Source of the DNA: Micromonospora sonchi
GTDB lineage: Bacteria > Actinomycetota > Actinomycetes > Mycobacteriales > Micromonosporaceae
Direction of reading: 5' to 3'
Assembly: GCF_014646235.1 (NCBI RefSeq)
Contig: NZ_BMNB01000025.1
Location: forward strand, 1 to 64,000
Length of the DNA stretch: 64,000 nt
Shown: positions 1 to 9,015 of the stretch, piece after piece
Layout: the number at the start of each line of letters is the position of its first letter
Numbering within the stretch: the first letter of the stretch is position 1
The notes under the pieces: generated by a model
What the model was told of the DNA's origin: nothing
Seen by the model: only the letters and a program-made list of their open reading frames with translations
Database searches by the model: none
Translations under genes and position numbers: made by a program

Positions 1-1
1 G

Positions 2-796
2 GTGGTCGAGCTGCTACCGAGCCTGCTGCGCGATGTGCAGCGCACCTATGCCCGGGATCCGACGGCTGGCCGGCTGGTGGTGGAGGCGTACCGGGTGACG
101 GCGGCGTTGCTGGTGAAGCTGGACGAGGCGGATCTGGCCTGGCTGGCCGTCGATCGGGCCATGTCGGCCGCGACGGGGAACCGGGTGCTGGTGGCGTGCG
201 CGGCGGTGCAGCTCGGCCAGGTGTTGCGGTCCTCGGCACGGGCGCGGTCGGTGCTGCTGGCCGCCGCGTACCGGATCGCTCCACCGGATGTTGACGCCGG
301 CTGCCCGCAGGAGTTGTCGCTGTGTGGGGCGTTGCTGGTGCAGGCGGCGTTGGTCGCGGCCCGGTGCGGTGACGAGCATACGACCGGCGACCTGCTGGAC
401 GAGGCCGCCGAGATGGCGGCTCGGGTGGGCGACGGGCACGACCATCACCGGACCGCGTTCGGGCCCACGGCGGTGGAGTTGGCCCGGTGCGCTGCCGCCG
501 TGGAGCGGGATGACGGGTCGGCGGCGATCGCGCGGCACAGGCAGGCGGTTCGGCGGGACGGGTGGCGATTGTTGCCGGTCGAGCATCGGGCGTCGCACCT
601 GATCGACGTCTCTCGCGCGTACCTTCAGGCCGACGATCCGGGAAGCGCGGCTCGGGTGCTGCTCGATGCGGAGATCCTGGCACCGTACGAGGTGCGCCGC
701 CGGCCGATAGGCCGGGACGTGCTCGCCCAGGTCGCCCGTGATCCGAAGGCTCCGGCGATGATCGGTGAGCTGGCCCTCAGCCTCGGGCTGGTGTGA
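2..796 (+). CDS. C-terminal part of a helical (TPR-like) XRE-type regulator, partial
   Basis: Only the 3' end of this gene is in the window; the frame is open back to base 2, so no start can be given. The 264 visible residues are almost entirely helical with TPR-like hairpins (DLAWLAVDRAM near residue 43, GSAARVLLDAEIL near residue 215). This matches the ligand-sensing half of the XRE-type helix-turn-helix regulators common in Micromonospora and Streptomyces; the HTH would lie upstream. The stop overlaps the GTG of the next small gene (GTGTGA), so the two are probably co-translated. The family call rests on the helical pattern and the neighbour; a stand-alone TPR protein is possible. Confidence 0.55.
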   Translation: MVELLPSLLRDVQRTYARDPTAGRLVVEAYRVTAALLVKLDEADLAWLAVDRAMSAATGNRVLVACAAVQLGQVLRSSARARSVLLAAAYRIAPPDVDAGCPQELSLCGALLVQAALVAARCGDEHTTGDLLDEAAEMAARVGDGHDHHRTAFGPTAVELARCAAAVERDDGSAAIARHRQAVRRDGWRLLPVEHRASHLIDVSRAYLQADDPGSAARVLLDAEILAPYEVRRRPIGRDVLAQVARDPKAPAMIGELALSLGLV

Positions 797-999
797 GGGT
801 GACCGCGCCGTTCCTGTCCCTGGCCCAGATCCGCAACCGGCTGACCCTCACCGCCCGGCACGCCCTCCGCAACCCGGCTCGGCAGAAGGACCGGTGCCCG
901 GTGTGCGGGGCTCCAGCGGCAGACGCTGAAGTACAGCAGCGGAGTACAGCAACCCAGCCCACCGAACCCGACCGCGACGAGCGCCAGCAGGCCCAATGA
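793..999 (+). CDS. small CPVC-motif protein
   Basis: A 68-residue protein that starts inside the stop codon of the preceding regulator gene, which suggests translational coupling. It has a basic helical N-terminal half and one CPVC knuckle around residue 35 (DRCPVCGAP), resembling half of a zinc ribbon; the second pair of cysteines is absent, so metal binding would need a dimer or partner. The tail is acidic and polar and looks disordered. No function is recognised. The overlap and position are the main reasons for accepting it as a gene. Confidence 0.5.
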   Translation: MRVTAPFLSLAQIRNRLTLTARHALRNPARQKDRCPVCGAPAADAEVQQRSTATQPTEPDRDERQQAQ

Positions 1000-1162
1000 C
1001 CTCGCATGACACCCGATCCGACCGGCTTGCCGAGGGTTCGGGACGAAGCGTCGGAACGCTCAGGCCGAGCGTGTGGCCTGGTGGGCCGGCGACTGCACGA
1101 TGTGTTCCGCCTTCGGAGCGCACAGTAGGCTGCAACTCGCACGTCATGGACGGGAGGCTGAG

Positions 1163-1825
1163 GTGGCCGGGACGACGGTGGCCGAGGTGATGGCCGAGCT
1201 GGAGGACCCGAAGATCCGCGCGGTGAACGAGCGGCACGGCGACGATCACGGGGTGAACCTCGGCAAGCTGCGCGCGGTCGCGAAGCGGCTCAAGACGCAG
1301 CAGGATCTCGCGCGCCAGCTCTGGCAGACGAAGGACACCGCGGCGCGGCTGCTGGCGCTCCTGATCTGCCGCCCGAAGGCGTTCGAGCGTGAGGAGTTGG
1401 ACACCATGGTGCGCGAGGCGCGCGTACCCAAGGTGCACGACTGGCTCGTGAACTACGTGGTGAAGAAGAACCCGCACGCCGAGGAGCTGCGCCGGGCGTG
1501 GTCCGCCGATCCCGATCCGGTGGTCGCCAGCGCCGGCTGGGCGCTGACCGCCGAGCGGGTGGCGAAGAAGCCCGAGGGCCTCGACCTCGACGGGCTGCTC
1601 GACGTCATCGAGGCGCAGATGAGGGACGCCCCGGACCGCCTCCAGTGGGCGATGAACAACTGCCTGGCCCAGATCGGAATCGAGCACCCCGAGCACCGCG
1701 CCCGCGCGATCGACATCGGCGAGAGCCTGGAGGTGCTCAAGGACTACCCCACCTCACCCGGTTGCACGTCTCCGTTCGCCCCCGTCTGGATCGGCGAGAT
1801 GGTACGCCGACAGCACGTCGGATAG
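1163..1825 (+). CDS. DNA alkylation repair protein, AlkD-like HEAT-repeat family
   Basis: A 220-residue all-helical protein of the AlkD family. These proteins bind alkylated DNA through stacked HEAT-like repeats and excise N3- or N7-alkylpurines without base flipping. Visible family features are the conserved central stretch around LLALLICRPKAF, the helix containing PKVHDWLVNYVVKK, and the C-terminal CTSPFAPVWIGEMVRR block. The GTG at 1163 is chosen because GGGAGG lies just upstream and the family N-terminus (AEVMAEL) follows at once; the frame opens earlier at 1073 but that extension is unlike the family. The 3' end overlaps the convergent NUDIX gene by 72 bp, an unusually long tail-to-tail overlap. 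Assignment to AlkD is strong; substrate range is not visible. Confidence 0.85.
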   Translation: MAGTTVAEVMAELEDPKIRAVNERHGDDHGVNLGKLRAVAKRLKTQQDLARQLWQTKDTAARLLALLICRPKAFEREELDTMVREARVPKVHDWLVNYVVKKNPHAEELRRAWSADPDPVVASAGWALTAERVAKKPEGLDLDGLLDVIEAQMRDAPDRLQWAMNNCLAQIGIEHPEHRARAIDIGESLEVLKDYPTSPGCTSPFAPVWIGEMVRRQHVG

Positions 1826-2350
1826 AGGGCTGCCCCGTCGGGCGAGCAGCCGGCGGTACGCCTCCAGGCCGTCCGGCACCCATGTCCATTCGGTGAGCCG
1901 CCGGTGCAGCTCCGCCTCGGTGAGAAACGCGTGCCAGGCCACCTCCTCGGCCTGCGGAACGACCGTCGACGGGCAACGCACCTCATAGATGAAGGACCAC
2001 CAGGTGTGCTCCGGCGATTCATAGAGGAATTTGAACAGCGGCACGGGTGCGGGCAGCCCGGTGACCCCCAACTCTTCCTCCGCTTCGCGTAGCGCTGCCT
2101 CGTCGTACGATTCGCCCGCACCCACGACCCCACCGACGAACATGTCGTAGCACGACGGGAAGACCAGCTTCTGCGCCGTCCGGCGGTGCACGAAGATGCG
2201 CCCGGCGGCGTCCCGCGCCAGTACGAACACGCAGCGGTGCCGCAACCTGCGGGCGTACGCCTCATCCCGCCGCGCCTGCCCGATCACCCGGTCCTGGTCG
2301 TCCACGATGTCCAGCAGTTCGTCGGCGGAGCGCGGCGAGTGACCATCCAT
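1754..2350 (-). CDS. NUDIX hydrolase
   Basis: A 198-residue NUDIX protein. A textbook Nudix box runs from residue 74 to 96 (G-x5-E80-x7-R88-E89-A-x-E92-E93-x-G-V), which binds the catalytic Mg2+ and hydrolyses a nucleoside-diphosphate-linked substrate. The N-terminus (LLDIVDDQDRVIGQARRDEAY) and the HRCVFVLARD strand resemble the YfcD/isopentenyl-diphosphate-isomerase-like branch, whose substrates are mostly unknown. It converges on the AlkD-like gene with overlapping 3' ends. Both could serve nucleotide or DNA damage tolerance, but that link is only inferred from position. Confidence 0.85.
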   Translation of the reverse strand: MDGHSPRSADELLDIVDDQDRVIGQARRDEAYARRLRHRCVFVLARDAAGRIFVHRRTAQKLVFPSCYDMFVGGVVGAGESYDEAALREAEEELGVTGLPAPVPLFKFLYESPEHTWWSFIYEVRCPSTVVPQAEEVAWHAFLTEAELHRRLTEWTWVPDGLEAYRRLLARRGSPLSDVLSAYHLADPDGGERRRATG

Positions 2351-2394
2351 GCGGATATGTAAGCAGCCGCGCGGGATGGCGACCAGGGTTCAGG

Positions 2395-3948
2395 TCAGGA
2401 CCCGGGACGCAGCGCCGCGAGTTGGATCTGCAACGCCAGCCGCGCTCGCGGCGAGTCGAGGTCGACCTGGACGACCTCGGCGAGGCGGCGCATGCGGTGC
2501 CGGAGCGTGTTGGGGTGCACGTGCAACTGCCGGGCGGCCTTCGTCGGGTCGCCCTGCTGATCGAGCCAGGCCGCGACCGTGGCGACGTAGTCGGTGCCGT
2601 GCTTGCGGTCATGGGCGACGAGGTCGGGCAGCGGCCCGCCGACCAGCAGGTCACCCTGTGGCACCGCAGTGACCACACGGTGTACGACCACCTCGGCCCA
2701 GACGTCCTCGAAGCGCAGCAGTGGGCCTCGCTGTCGAGCCGAGCCGTGCAGCGTCAGCAACTCGGCCGCCTCGGCGCGTGATCGCGGCAGGCCCGTCAGC
2801 TGGGTGGCGACACTGCCGGAGGCGGCGCGCACCTGCGGGTCGTGCAGGGCGATGTCGTGAATCAGCCGCTCCATCCAGGCCCAGGAACCGGGCGACTCGC
2901 CCGTGTCGACCACGACGGCGAACAGGACGTCGCCGACGTCCGCGATGAGCGGCTGACGCCAACCGTGGCGGCGGGTGATCGACTCCCACAACGCCAGGTT
3001 GTGCACCAGTTCCCCCGTCCCGCCGTGCGCCCCGAGCGCGACGACCCGCCACGGGCCCCCGGGGAGGCCCAGGTCCTGCCCCACCGGGGCGGGGGCCCGC
3101 AGCGCCGCCCGCAGGCGGTCGGCCGCCGCCCGGCGGGCGACATCGGCCTGCACGCGCAGGCGCAGCAGGTGGAGCGCGAGCACGCTCGCCGCGCCCTGGA
3201 GATCGCGCAGGCGCTCCTGCGGCACGGGAGATTCGACGACGGCCCAGATCGAGCCGAGCAGCTCACCTCCGGCACGGATCGGGATCACGAGCCGGGGCAA
3301 CGTCCCGTCCGGCCCCTGCGACACGAAGATGGGCGAGCTGCCCTTCGCGAGCTTGCGGAACACCCCGCGCGACCGGAAGTAGGCGATCACGTCGCCCGGG
3401 ACGCGTCGCCCGACGATCGTCGAGACGCGCGCGGGGTCGGTGCGGTCCTGACGCGACGAGTACGCCAGCACCCGGGATTGGGCATCCTCGATCGTCACCG
3501 GCGCGTCGACGATGGCGGCAGCCGCGTCGGCAAGGGCGAACAGTTGGTCGTACACCCCGGCATCGCCGGTCTCGGGCGAGCCGGGTGCGGCGGCGGTGTC
3601 GATCACTCCCCGGAGCAGCCAGACCAGCTGGGCCCATGATCCGTGGCTCCGCAGCTCGACCAGGGGCAGGTTACGGTCGGCGGCGGACGACGTCAGGTCG
3701 GGGTGCGCGGCGAGCGGAGGCTTGAGGACGAGGCCGGCCGCTCCAGCCCGCGCGCAGCGCTCGATGACGGCGAGCGCCTGCTCCGGTGTGGCGATGCCCG
3801 CGCCGAGCACGAGGTCGCCGCTCTGGCCGGTCGACGCTTCGTCGAGGTCGGTGATGGTCACATCACGGACCTCCGCGTCAGTGCCGGGTACGACGATCTT
3901 GAGCAACGCGGCGCCGACCGCGTCCACCACGCCAGCAACGGTGATCAT
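2395..3948 (-). CDS. PucR family transcriptional regulator
   Basis: A 517-residue regulator of the PucR/CdaR type. Residues 1-125 form the N-terminal PucR-like domain (MITVAGVVDAV, then GDLVLGAGIAT), the middle part is a GGDEF-like/GAF-like sensory region, and residues 450-517 are the PucR-type HTH (ARQLHVHPNTLRHRMRRLAEV). Such regulators usually control an adjacent amine, purine or amino acid catabolic gene. The divergent neighbour 130 bp away is an FAD-dependent amino acid oxidoreductase, which is the probable target. The start could be the ATG at 3948 or the GTG one codon upstream at 3951; GAGGG lies 8 nt before the GTG. Confidence 0.9.
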   Translation of the reverse strand: MITVAGVVDAVGAALLKIVVPGTDAEVRDVTITDLDEASTGQSGDLVLGAGIATPEQALAVIERCARAGAAGLVLKPPLAAHPDLTSSAADRNLPLVELRSHGSWAQLVWLLRGVIDTAAAPGSPETGDAGVYDQLFALADAAAAIVDAPVTIEDAQSRVLAYSSRQDRTDPARVSTIVGRRVPGDVIAYFRSRGVFRKLAKGSSPIFVSQGPDGTLPRLVIPIRAGGELLGSIWAVVESPVPQERLRDLQGAASVLALHLLRLRVQADVARRAAADRLRAALRAPAPVGQDLGLPGGPWRVVALGAHGGTGELVHNLALWESITRRHGWRQPLIADVGDVLFAVVVDTGESPGSWAWMERLIHDIALHDPQVRAASGSVATQLTGLPRSRAEAAELLTLHGSARQRGPLLRFEDVWAEVVVHRVVTAVPQGDLLVGGPLPDLVAHDRKHGTDYVATVAAWLDQQGDPTKAARQLHVHPNTLRHRMRRLAEVVQVDLDSPRARLALQIQLAALRPGS

Positions 3949-4079
3949 CACCAGATTATCCCTCGCCGTTGTTCGTTTCGACCAATGGCAGGCAGGAGTA
4001 TTGGCCTCGCAGAACAATGACGTTCCGGCGCGGCGGGGACAGGATTGCCGCAACCTCGGTTGTTTCGAAGGAGAGATCC

Positions 4080-5342
4080 ATGCCTGCCATCGAGTCCGTG
4101 CCGGTCCCCCGACGCGTCGCCGTCATCGGCGCGGGGATGGTCGGGCTGGCCACCGCCTGGTTCCTGCAGGAGCGAGGGGCACAGGTCACCGTCTTCGACC
4201 GCACGGGCGTGGCGGCGGGCGCGTCGTGGGGCAACGCCGGCTGGCTCACCCCCGGCATCACCACTCCCCTGCCGGAGCCGGCGGTGCTCCGCTACGGGCT
4301 GCGCGCCGTGCTGAGCCCGTCGTCGCCGGTGTACGTGCCGCCGCGCGCCGACGCTCGACTGCTGCGGTTCCTGGCGGGCTTCGCGCGGCACAGCACCCCG
4401 GCGAAGTGGCGGACCGCGATGCGGGCGTACATTCCGGTGAACCGGCGGGCGTTCGAGGCGTTCGACGACCTGTCGGCCGGCGGGGTCGCGTCGGTGACGA
4501 AAGAGGCGAAGTCGTTCATCGCGGCGTACCGGACCGAGACCGAACGGTCGACCCTGCTGGATGAGCTGGCGCACATTCACGCCGCCGGTCAGGAGATCGA
4601 GTTCGACGTCCTGACCGGGGCCGAGGCGCGTGAGGTGGAGCCCTCGCTGTCGGACGACATCGGCGCCGCCATCCGCCTGCACGGCCAGCGTTACATCGAC
4701 CCCGGGGACTATGTCCACGCGCTCGCCGCGTCCGTTCGCGCCCGCGGCGCAGCGCTGGTGACCGGGGCGGACGTCGTGAACATTCACGACGAGGGGGCCG
4801 GGGTCCGGGTGGTGACCGCTGCCGGCACCGACGAGCGTTACGACGCGGTGGTGCTGGCCACCGGCACGTGGCTCGGTGAGCTGGCCCGACGCTTCGGGGT
4901 CCGGACCGTCGTGCAGGCCGGCCGTGGTTACAGCTTCAGCATCCCGATCGAGCACGTTCCGACCGGTCCGGTGTACTTCCCCGCGCAGCGCGTCGCGTGC
5001 ACGCCGCTGGGAGACCGGCTGCGCGTCGCCGGCATGATGGAGTTCCGCAGCGCCGAGGCGCCGCTGGATCGTCGCCGAATCTCGGCCATCGCCGAAGCCG
5101 CCCGGCCGCTGCTGCGCGGTGCCGACCTGGACGTCCGCGCCGACGAGTGGGTCGGGTCCCGCCCCTGCACCCCGGACGGGCTGCCGCTGATCGGCCGCAC
5201 CGGGTCACCGCGGGTCTACGCGGCCGGTGGCCACGGCATGTGGGGCATCACCCTCGGCCCGCTCACCGGCAAGCTGCTCGCCGAGCAGATCACCACCGGC
5301 CGGCAGCCCGCGGAACTCCAACCGTTCGATCCCCTGCGCTGA
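4080..5342 (+). CDS. FAD-dependent amino acid oxidoreductase (DadA / glycine oxidase-like)
   Basis: A 420-residue flavoprotein of the DAO superfamily. The N-terminal Rossmann motif GAGMVGLATAW binds FAD (residues about 17-27), WGNAGWLTPG follows as in D-amino acid dehydrogenases, and the C-terminal YAAGGHGMWGITLGP block completes the FAD site. The family oxidatively deaminates D-amino acids or glycine-like amines in the cytoplasm or at the membrane face. The start is clear: AAGGAG precedes ATG 4080 by 6 nt. It is divergent from the PucR-type regulator, which probably induces it when the amine substrate is present. The exact substrate cannot be read from the sequence. Confidence 0.88.
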   Translation: MPAIESVPVPRRVAVIGAGMVGLATAWFLQERGAQVTVFDRTGVAAGASWGNAGWLTPGITTPLPEPAVLRYGLRAVLSPSSPVYVPPRADARLLRFLAGFARHSTPAKWRTAMRAYIPVNRRAFEAFDDLSAGGVASVTKEAKSFIAAYRTETERSTLLDELAHIHAAGQEIEFDVLTGAEAREVEPSLSDDIGAAIRLHGQRYIDPGDYVHALAASVRARGAALVTGADVVNIHDEGAGVRVVTAAGTDERYDAVVLATGTWLGELARRFGVRTVVQAGRGYSFSIPIEHVPTGPVYFPAQRVACTPLGDRLRVAGMMEFRSAEAPLDRRRISAIAEAARPLLRGADLDVRADEWVGSRPCTPDGLPLIGRTGSPRVYAAGGHGMWGITLGPLTGKLLAEQITTGRQPAELQPFDPLR

Positions 5343-5373
5343 GCCTCGGCCCACACCCCGGCGTCGGCGCCGG

Positions 5374-6447
5374 TCAGCCCCGGCTGTCGAGCGGTACGTG
5401 CAGCGAGAGGTGCGCGGAGAGGGCGCGGAGGAAGTCCGGGGCGTCGAAGGCGGCCCCGGCGGAGACGACGCCGGTGGCCCTGGTCCGGCCGGTGAGGATC
5501 CGGTCGACGGCCTCCACCGCGAGCGGCGCGCTGACGGCGTAGATGTCCTGACCGGCGACGACCGCTCGGCGTTCGGCGTCGCCGGAGCGGACGAGGACGT
5601 CGACGACGAAGGTCTGCGCGGAGCGGCCGCGCTCGTCCGCGGCGGTCGGTGCCGACGGGTCGGGCGCGAACAGGTCCGCCGCGGCCTTGGTGGTCATGTA
5701 GGTGCGCACGTGCGGAACGGCCAGGTGGCTGGGGACGGTGACCACGTCGGCCATGGTGAACTCCGCGATGACCTGCTGGGGGCCGAGCGGAGCCGGGAAG
5801 GACCACTCCATGGTCGGCAGTTCGTCGTCGTGGTACTCCAGCCGACCATCGGCGTAGCGGACCCGCTGGCCGTCCCGTCGCTGTGCCGAGACCGCGCCGG
5901 ACGCGAGCGTTCCGGCCGTCGGGTGCCAACTGCTCAGGCCGTACGCGATGTGCGCCTCGTCGGCCGCTGTCCAGTCGCCCATCGCGGTGGTGACCAACAG
6001 GTCACCGAGACCGCCGAAGAAGGCCATCGCCGGGACCACCACCGCGCCTGCGGCACGGGCACGCTCCGCGAAGTGCGCGAACGTGTCGACGTTCGCCTCG
6101 ATCTCGGCTGCCACGTCGACGTACGGCAGACCGGCGCGCAACGCCGCCTTGACCAGCGGGGCCGCGGTCGAGGCGAACGGCCCGGCGCAGTTGATCACGG
6201 CAGCCGCGCCGTTCAGCGCGCGGTCGAGGGAGGCCGGATCATCGACCGACGCCGGCCGAACCTCGAGCCCCGGCTGGGCCTGCGCCAGCGCCAGCAGCTT
6301 GTCCCGGTCGCGACCGAGGAGCAGCGGGACGTACCCGCGCTCGCGCAACTCCGCGACGACGAACCGCCCGGTGTGCCCGTAGGCGCCGAACACCGCCACG
6401 TTCCGACCTGATCCCATTCCTGCTCCCACCTGCTCGAAGTGATCCAT
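5374..6447 (-). CDS. saccharopine dehydrogenase-like NAD(P)-binding protein
   Basis: A 357-residue protein with an N-terminal NAD(P) Rossmann fold (VAVFGAYGHTGRFV, residues about 15-28) followed by the pattern INCAGPFASTAAPLVKAAL that is typical of the saccharopine dehydrogenase/trans-acting enoyl reductase superfamily. Members reduce or dehydrogenate diverse small molecules; no substrate can be assigned. The ATG at 6447 has AGAGG 9 nt upstream; an internal ATG at 6417 also has a GGGAG and could be the true start. It is divergent from a GlxA-type regulator, whose start is 72 bp away, so that regulator is the likely controller of this enzyme. Confidence 0.82.
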   Translation of the reverse strand: MDHFEQVGAGMGSGRNVAVFGAYGHTGRFVVAELRERGYVPLLLGRDRDKLLALAQAQPGLEVRPASVDDPASLDRALNGAAAVINCAGPFASTAAPLVKAALRAGLPYVDVAAEIEANVDTFAHFAERARAAGAVVVPAMAFFGGLGDLLVTTAMGDWTAADEAHIAYGLSSWHPTAGTLASGAVSAQRRDGQRVRYADGRLEYHDDELPTMEWSFPAPLGPQQVIAEFTMADVVTVPSHLAVPHVRTYMTTKAAADLFAPDPSAPTAADERGRSAQTFVVDVLVRSGDAERRAVVAGQDIYAVSAPLAVEAVDRILTGRTRATGVVSAGAAFDAPDFLRALSAHLSLHVPLDSRG

Positions 6448-6518
6448 TACGTAGATCCTCTTCCCGTCGGCGCACCGGAGCCAGTGTCTGGAACGACACG
6501 ACACGTACAGTTTCCGAC

Positions 6519-7520
6519 ATGACTTCTTTCCCGCGTTCCGTCGCGGTCGCCGCCACCGACGGGATGCTGCACTTCGAGCTGGCTCTCGCCTACGAGGTCT
6601 TCGGCTCCGCCCCGGCCGCTCTACCCGGCCCCTGGTACGACGTCCGGGTGTGTGGCACGCACGCCGTCCGGGTTGGCCGGTTCATGGTCGAGCCGGACTG
6701 CGGGCTCGACCAGTTGGCGCACGCCGACACCGTGATCGTTCCCGCCCTGGCAGACGTCGACGAGGACCCGCCGGTCGAGTTGGTCGAGGCGGTGCGCGTG
6801 GCCCACGAGTCGGGCGCGCGGGTGGTCTCGCTGTGCACGGGCGTCTTCGTGCTCGCCGCCGCCGGCCTGCTGGACGGGCTGCGCGCGACCACCCACTGGG
6901 CCCACACCGAACAGTTGGCCGCGCGTCATCCCCGGGTGCAGGTCGACCCGGACGTGCTCTACGTCGACAACGGCAGCGTGCTCACCTCCGCGGGCAAGGC
7001 CGCGGCGATGGACCTGTGCCTGCATCTGGTCCGCCGCGACCACGGCTCGGCGGTCGCCAACGTGGTCGCCCGACGCCTGGTCGTGCCGCCGCACCGGGCG
7101 GGCGGTCAGGCGCAGTTCGTCAGCACACCGGTGCCCGCCCAGGACGACCATCCCCTGGGCGATCTGCTCCCGTGGGCGATGCGGCGACTGGACCAGCCGC
7201 TCACCGTGGAGGACCTGGCCCGCCAGGCGAACATGAGCTCGCGCCACCTGGCCCGGCACTTCCGCGCGATCACCGGCACCACCCCCCTACAGTGGCTGTC
7301 GACGCAGCGGATCCGCCGCGCCCAAGAACTGTTGGAAAACACCGACGACAGCGTCGACACCATCGCCTCGGCCGCCGGCATGGGCACCGCCACGACGTTG
7401 CGCCGCCACTTCCACCGCGCGATCGGCGTTCCCCCGGACACCTACCGCCGCACCTTCCGCGCCCCGGAGCCGGCGCCTGCGGACCTCACATCTCGGAGCG
7501 CCGTTCCGTCGAACTGGTGA
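6519..7520 (+). CDS. GlxA/FtrA-type AraC family regulator with DJ-1/PfpI domain
   Basis: A 333-residue regulator with two domains. Residues 5-185 are a DJ-1/PfpI-like sensor with the nucleophile-elbow cysteine at residue 106 (SLCTGVFVLAAAGLL). Residues 215-315 are a double-HTH AraC DNA-binding domain (LTVEDLARQANMSSRHLARHF, then IASAAGMGTATTLRRHF). In this family the DJ-1 part senses a metabolite rather than acting as a protease. It sits head to head with the saccharopine-dehydrogenase-like gene and probably controls it from the shared 70-bp promoter region. The length is normal for the family. Confidence 0.9.
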   Translation: MTSFPRSVAVAATDGMLHFELALAYEVFGSAPAALPGPWYDVRVCGTHAVRVGRFMVEPDCGLDQLAHADTVIVPALADVDEDPPVELVEAVRVAHESGARVVSLCTGVFVLAAAGLLDGLRATTHWAHTEQLAARHPRVQVDPDVLYVDNGSVLTSAGKAAAMDLCLHLVRRDHGSAVANVVARRLVVPPHRAGGQAQFVSTPVPAQDDHPLGDLLPWAMRRLDQPLTVEDLARQANMSSRHLARHFRAITGTTPLQWLSTQRIRRAQELLENTDDSVDTIASAAGMGTATTLRRHFHRAIGVPPDTYRRTFRAPEPAPADLTSRSAVPSNW

Positions 7521-7607
7521 GGCAGCGCGACCGGACGTGGCTACGCGACGTGCTGCCGGCGTGGGCCGATTCGAGCCGGCGCGAAGCCGCCAGACGTGGG
7601 CTCCGCC

Positions 7608-8864
7608 TCAGCTCACCAGGTCGCCGAGAGGGATCCGGGGATCAGCCAGTCTGGCCGCGGCGACCGTCTTACCGGCGTGGCCTTGGCGGACCAACTCCTG
7701 GATCGGCTCGGTCACGTCCCAGACGTTGACGTTCATCCCGGCCAGGACCCGGCCGGCGCTCAGCCAGAACGCGATGAACTCTGGAGCCTTGCCGGCAACG
7801 ATGGCTGGCTCGGGACGGAACACCACCTCGTCATAGCCGCCTGGTTCGACCCAGCCGCTGTATTCCATGCCCAGGTCGTACTGGTCGCTGAAGAAGTACG
7901 GTATCCGCGCGAAGCTCAGCGGCTCCCCGAGCATGGCCCGGCTCGCGGCGTTGCCGCCGTTGAGCGCGTTGGCCCAGTGCTCGACCCGGATCCTCCGCCC
8001 CAACAGCGGGTGCGCGACACTGGCCACGTCCCCGGCCGCGTAGATGTCCGGGTCGCTGGTCCGCAGGCTGGCGTCGGTGGCGATCCCGTTCTCCAGCGCC
8101 AGCCCGGCCGCTGCGGCCAGGTCGGTCGCGGGCGTGATGCCGATACCGACGATCGCCAGATCGGCCGGCAGGCGGGTGCCGTCGGTGAGCACCACCGAAC
8201 TCAACCGACCATCGGCACCGAGGAACTCCCGTACGCCGCTGCCGAACCGGAACGAGACCCCGCGCGCCTGGTGCAGCTGCGTGAAGACCTCGGCCACCTC
8301 GTCGCCGAGGACCCGGCGCAGCGGCGCGCTGTCCTGCTCCACCACGGTGACGTCGCAGCCCCGAGCGCGAGCGGCTGCCGCCGTCTCCAGACCGATCCAG
8401 CCGGCGCCCACGACGACCACCCGGGGTGCGGTGGACATGTGCTCGACGAGCGTGTCGGCTTCGGACAGGGTGCGCAGGTACCGCACGCCGGACAGATGTG
8501 CGCCCGGAACGTCGAGCCGGCGGACCCGCGAGCCGGTCGCGAGAAGAAGCTTGTCGTAGCGCATCGACTCGTGCCCGTCGAGGATCAGCGTGTGGTCGGC
8601 GGGGACGAGCCCGGTCGCCCGCACACCGAGGAGCAGTTCCACATCGTGCTGGCGGTACCAACCCGGCTCGTGCACGTACGCCTTCTCGCGCGGCTGGGTG
8701 CCGAGCAGGTATCCCTTGGACAGCGGCGGTCGCTCGTAGGGCGGCTCGGTCTCCTCCCCGATGAGCACGATCCGGCCGGCGAAGCCGGCCTCTCGCAACC
8801 CTTCGGCGGCCTTGGCCCCGGTCAAGCCAGCTCCGACAATTGCAAACACCTGCGGGTCGGCCAT
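7608..8864 (-). CDS. NAD(P)/FAD-dependent oxidoreductase, ferredoxin-reductase type
   Basis: A 418-residue flavoprotein. There are two dinucleotide-binding Rossmann motifs: FAIVGAGLTGAKAAEGL at the N-terminus for FAD and VVVVGAGWIGLETAAAA near residue 148 for NAD(P)H. The IYAAGDVASVAHP block and the C-terminal reductase domain (FFSDQYDLGMEYSGW) place it with ferredoxin/rubredoxin reductases that feed electrons to P450s or Rieske oxygenases. No ferredoxin or oxygenase is adjacent. The ATG at 8864 is preferred over the GTG at 8870 because AAGGAG sits 9 nt before the ATG. It is divergent from the HTH regulator at 9016, a likely controller. Confidence 0.88.
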   Translation of the reverse strand: MADPQVFAIVGAGLTGAKAAEGLREAGFAGRIVLIGEETEPPYERPPLSKGYLLGTQPREKAYVHEPGWYRQHDVELLLGVRATGLVPADHTLILDGHESMRYDKLLLATGSRVRRLDVPGAHLSGVRYLRTLSEADTLVEHMSTAPRVVVVGAGWIGLETAAAARARGCDVTVVEQDSAPLRRVLGDEVAEVFTQLHQARGVSFRFGSGVREFLGADGRLSSVVLTDGTRLPADLAIVGIGITPATDLAAAAGLALENGIATDASLRTSDPDIYAAGDVASVAHPLLGRRIRVEHWANALNGGNAASRAMLGEPLSFARIPYFFSDQYDLGMEYSGWVEPGGYDEVVFRPEPAIVAGKAPEFIAFWLSAGRVLAGMNVNVWDVTEPIQELVRQGHAGKTVAAARLADPRIPLGDLVS

Positions 8865-9003
8865 CGTCACCTTCTCCTTCCGCGGTCAGGGATGTGTCGG
8901 TGCGGCGGATCACCGTTGGCCGAGACCATTTCACCAATCGGGACTTCCGTTATTCCTCATGTTGCTCCGCTCAGCCAAGAATTTCAATAGCCATGGCTGG
9001 TGA

Positions 9004-9009
9004 TAAAAT
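9004..9009 (+). promoter_or_regulatory. -10 element of a probably leaderless promoter
   Basis: TAAAAT at 9004-9009 is close to the TANNNT consensus and is the most AT-rich hexamer in the divergent intergenic region. It lies 6 nt before the ATG at 9016, so transcription would begin at or next to the start codon. A weak -35 candidate (TTTCAA, 8982-8987) lies 16 bp upstream. No Shine-Dalgarno is present before this ATG, which agrees with a leaderless mRNA. Confidence 0.45.
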
Positions 9010-9015
9010 CCGGGT

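Noticed and set aside
5216..5929. A 237-residue minus-strand frame running from the DadA-like gene end into the saccharopine-dehydrogenase-like gene
   Set aside because: It is a frame-shifted shadow of the latter gene and continues antisense to the former.
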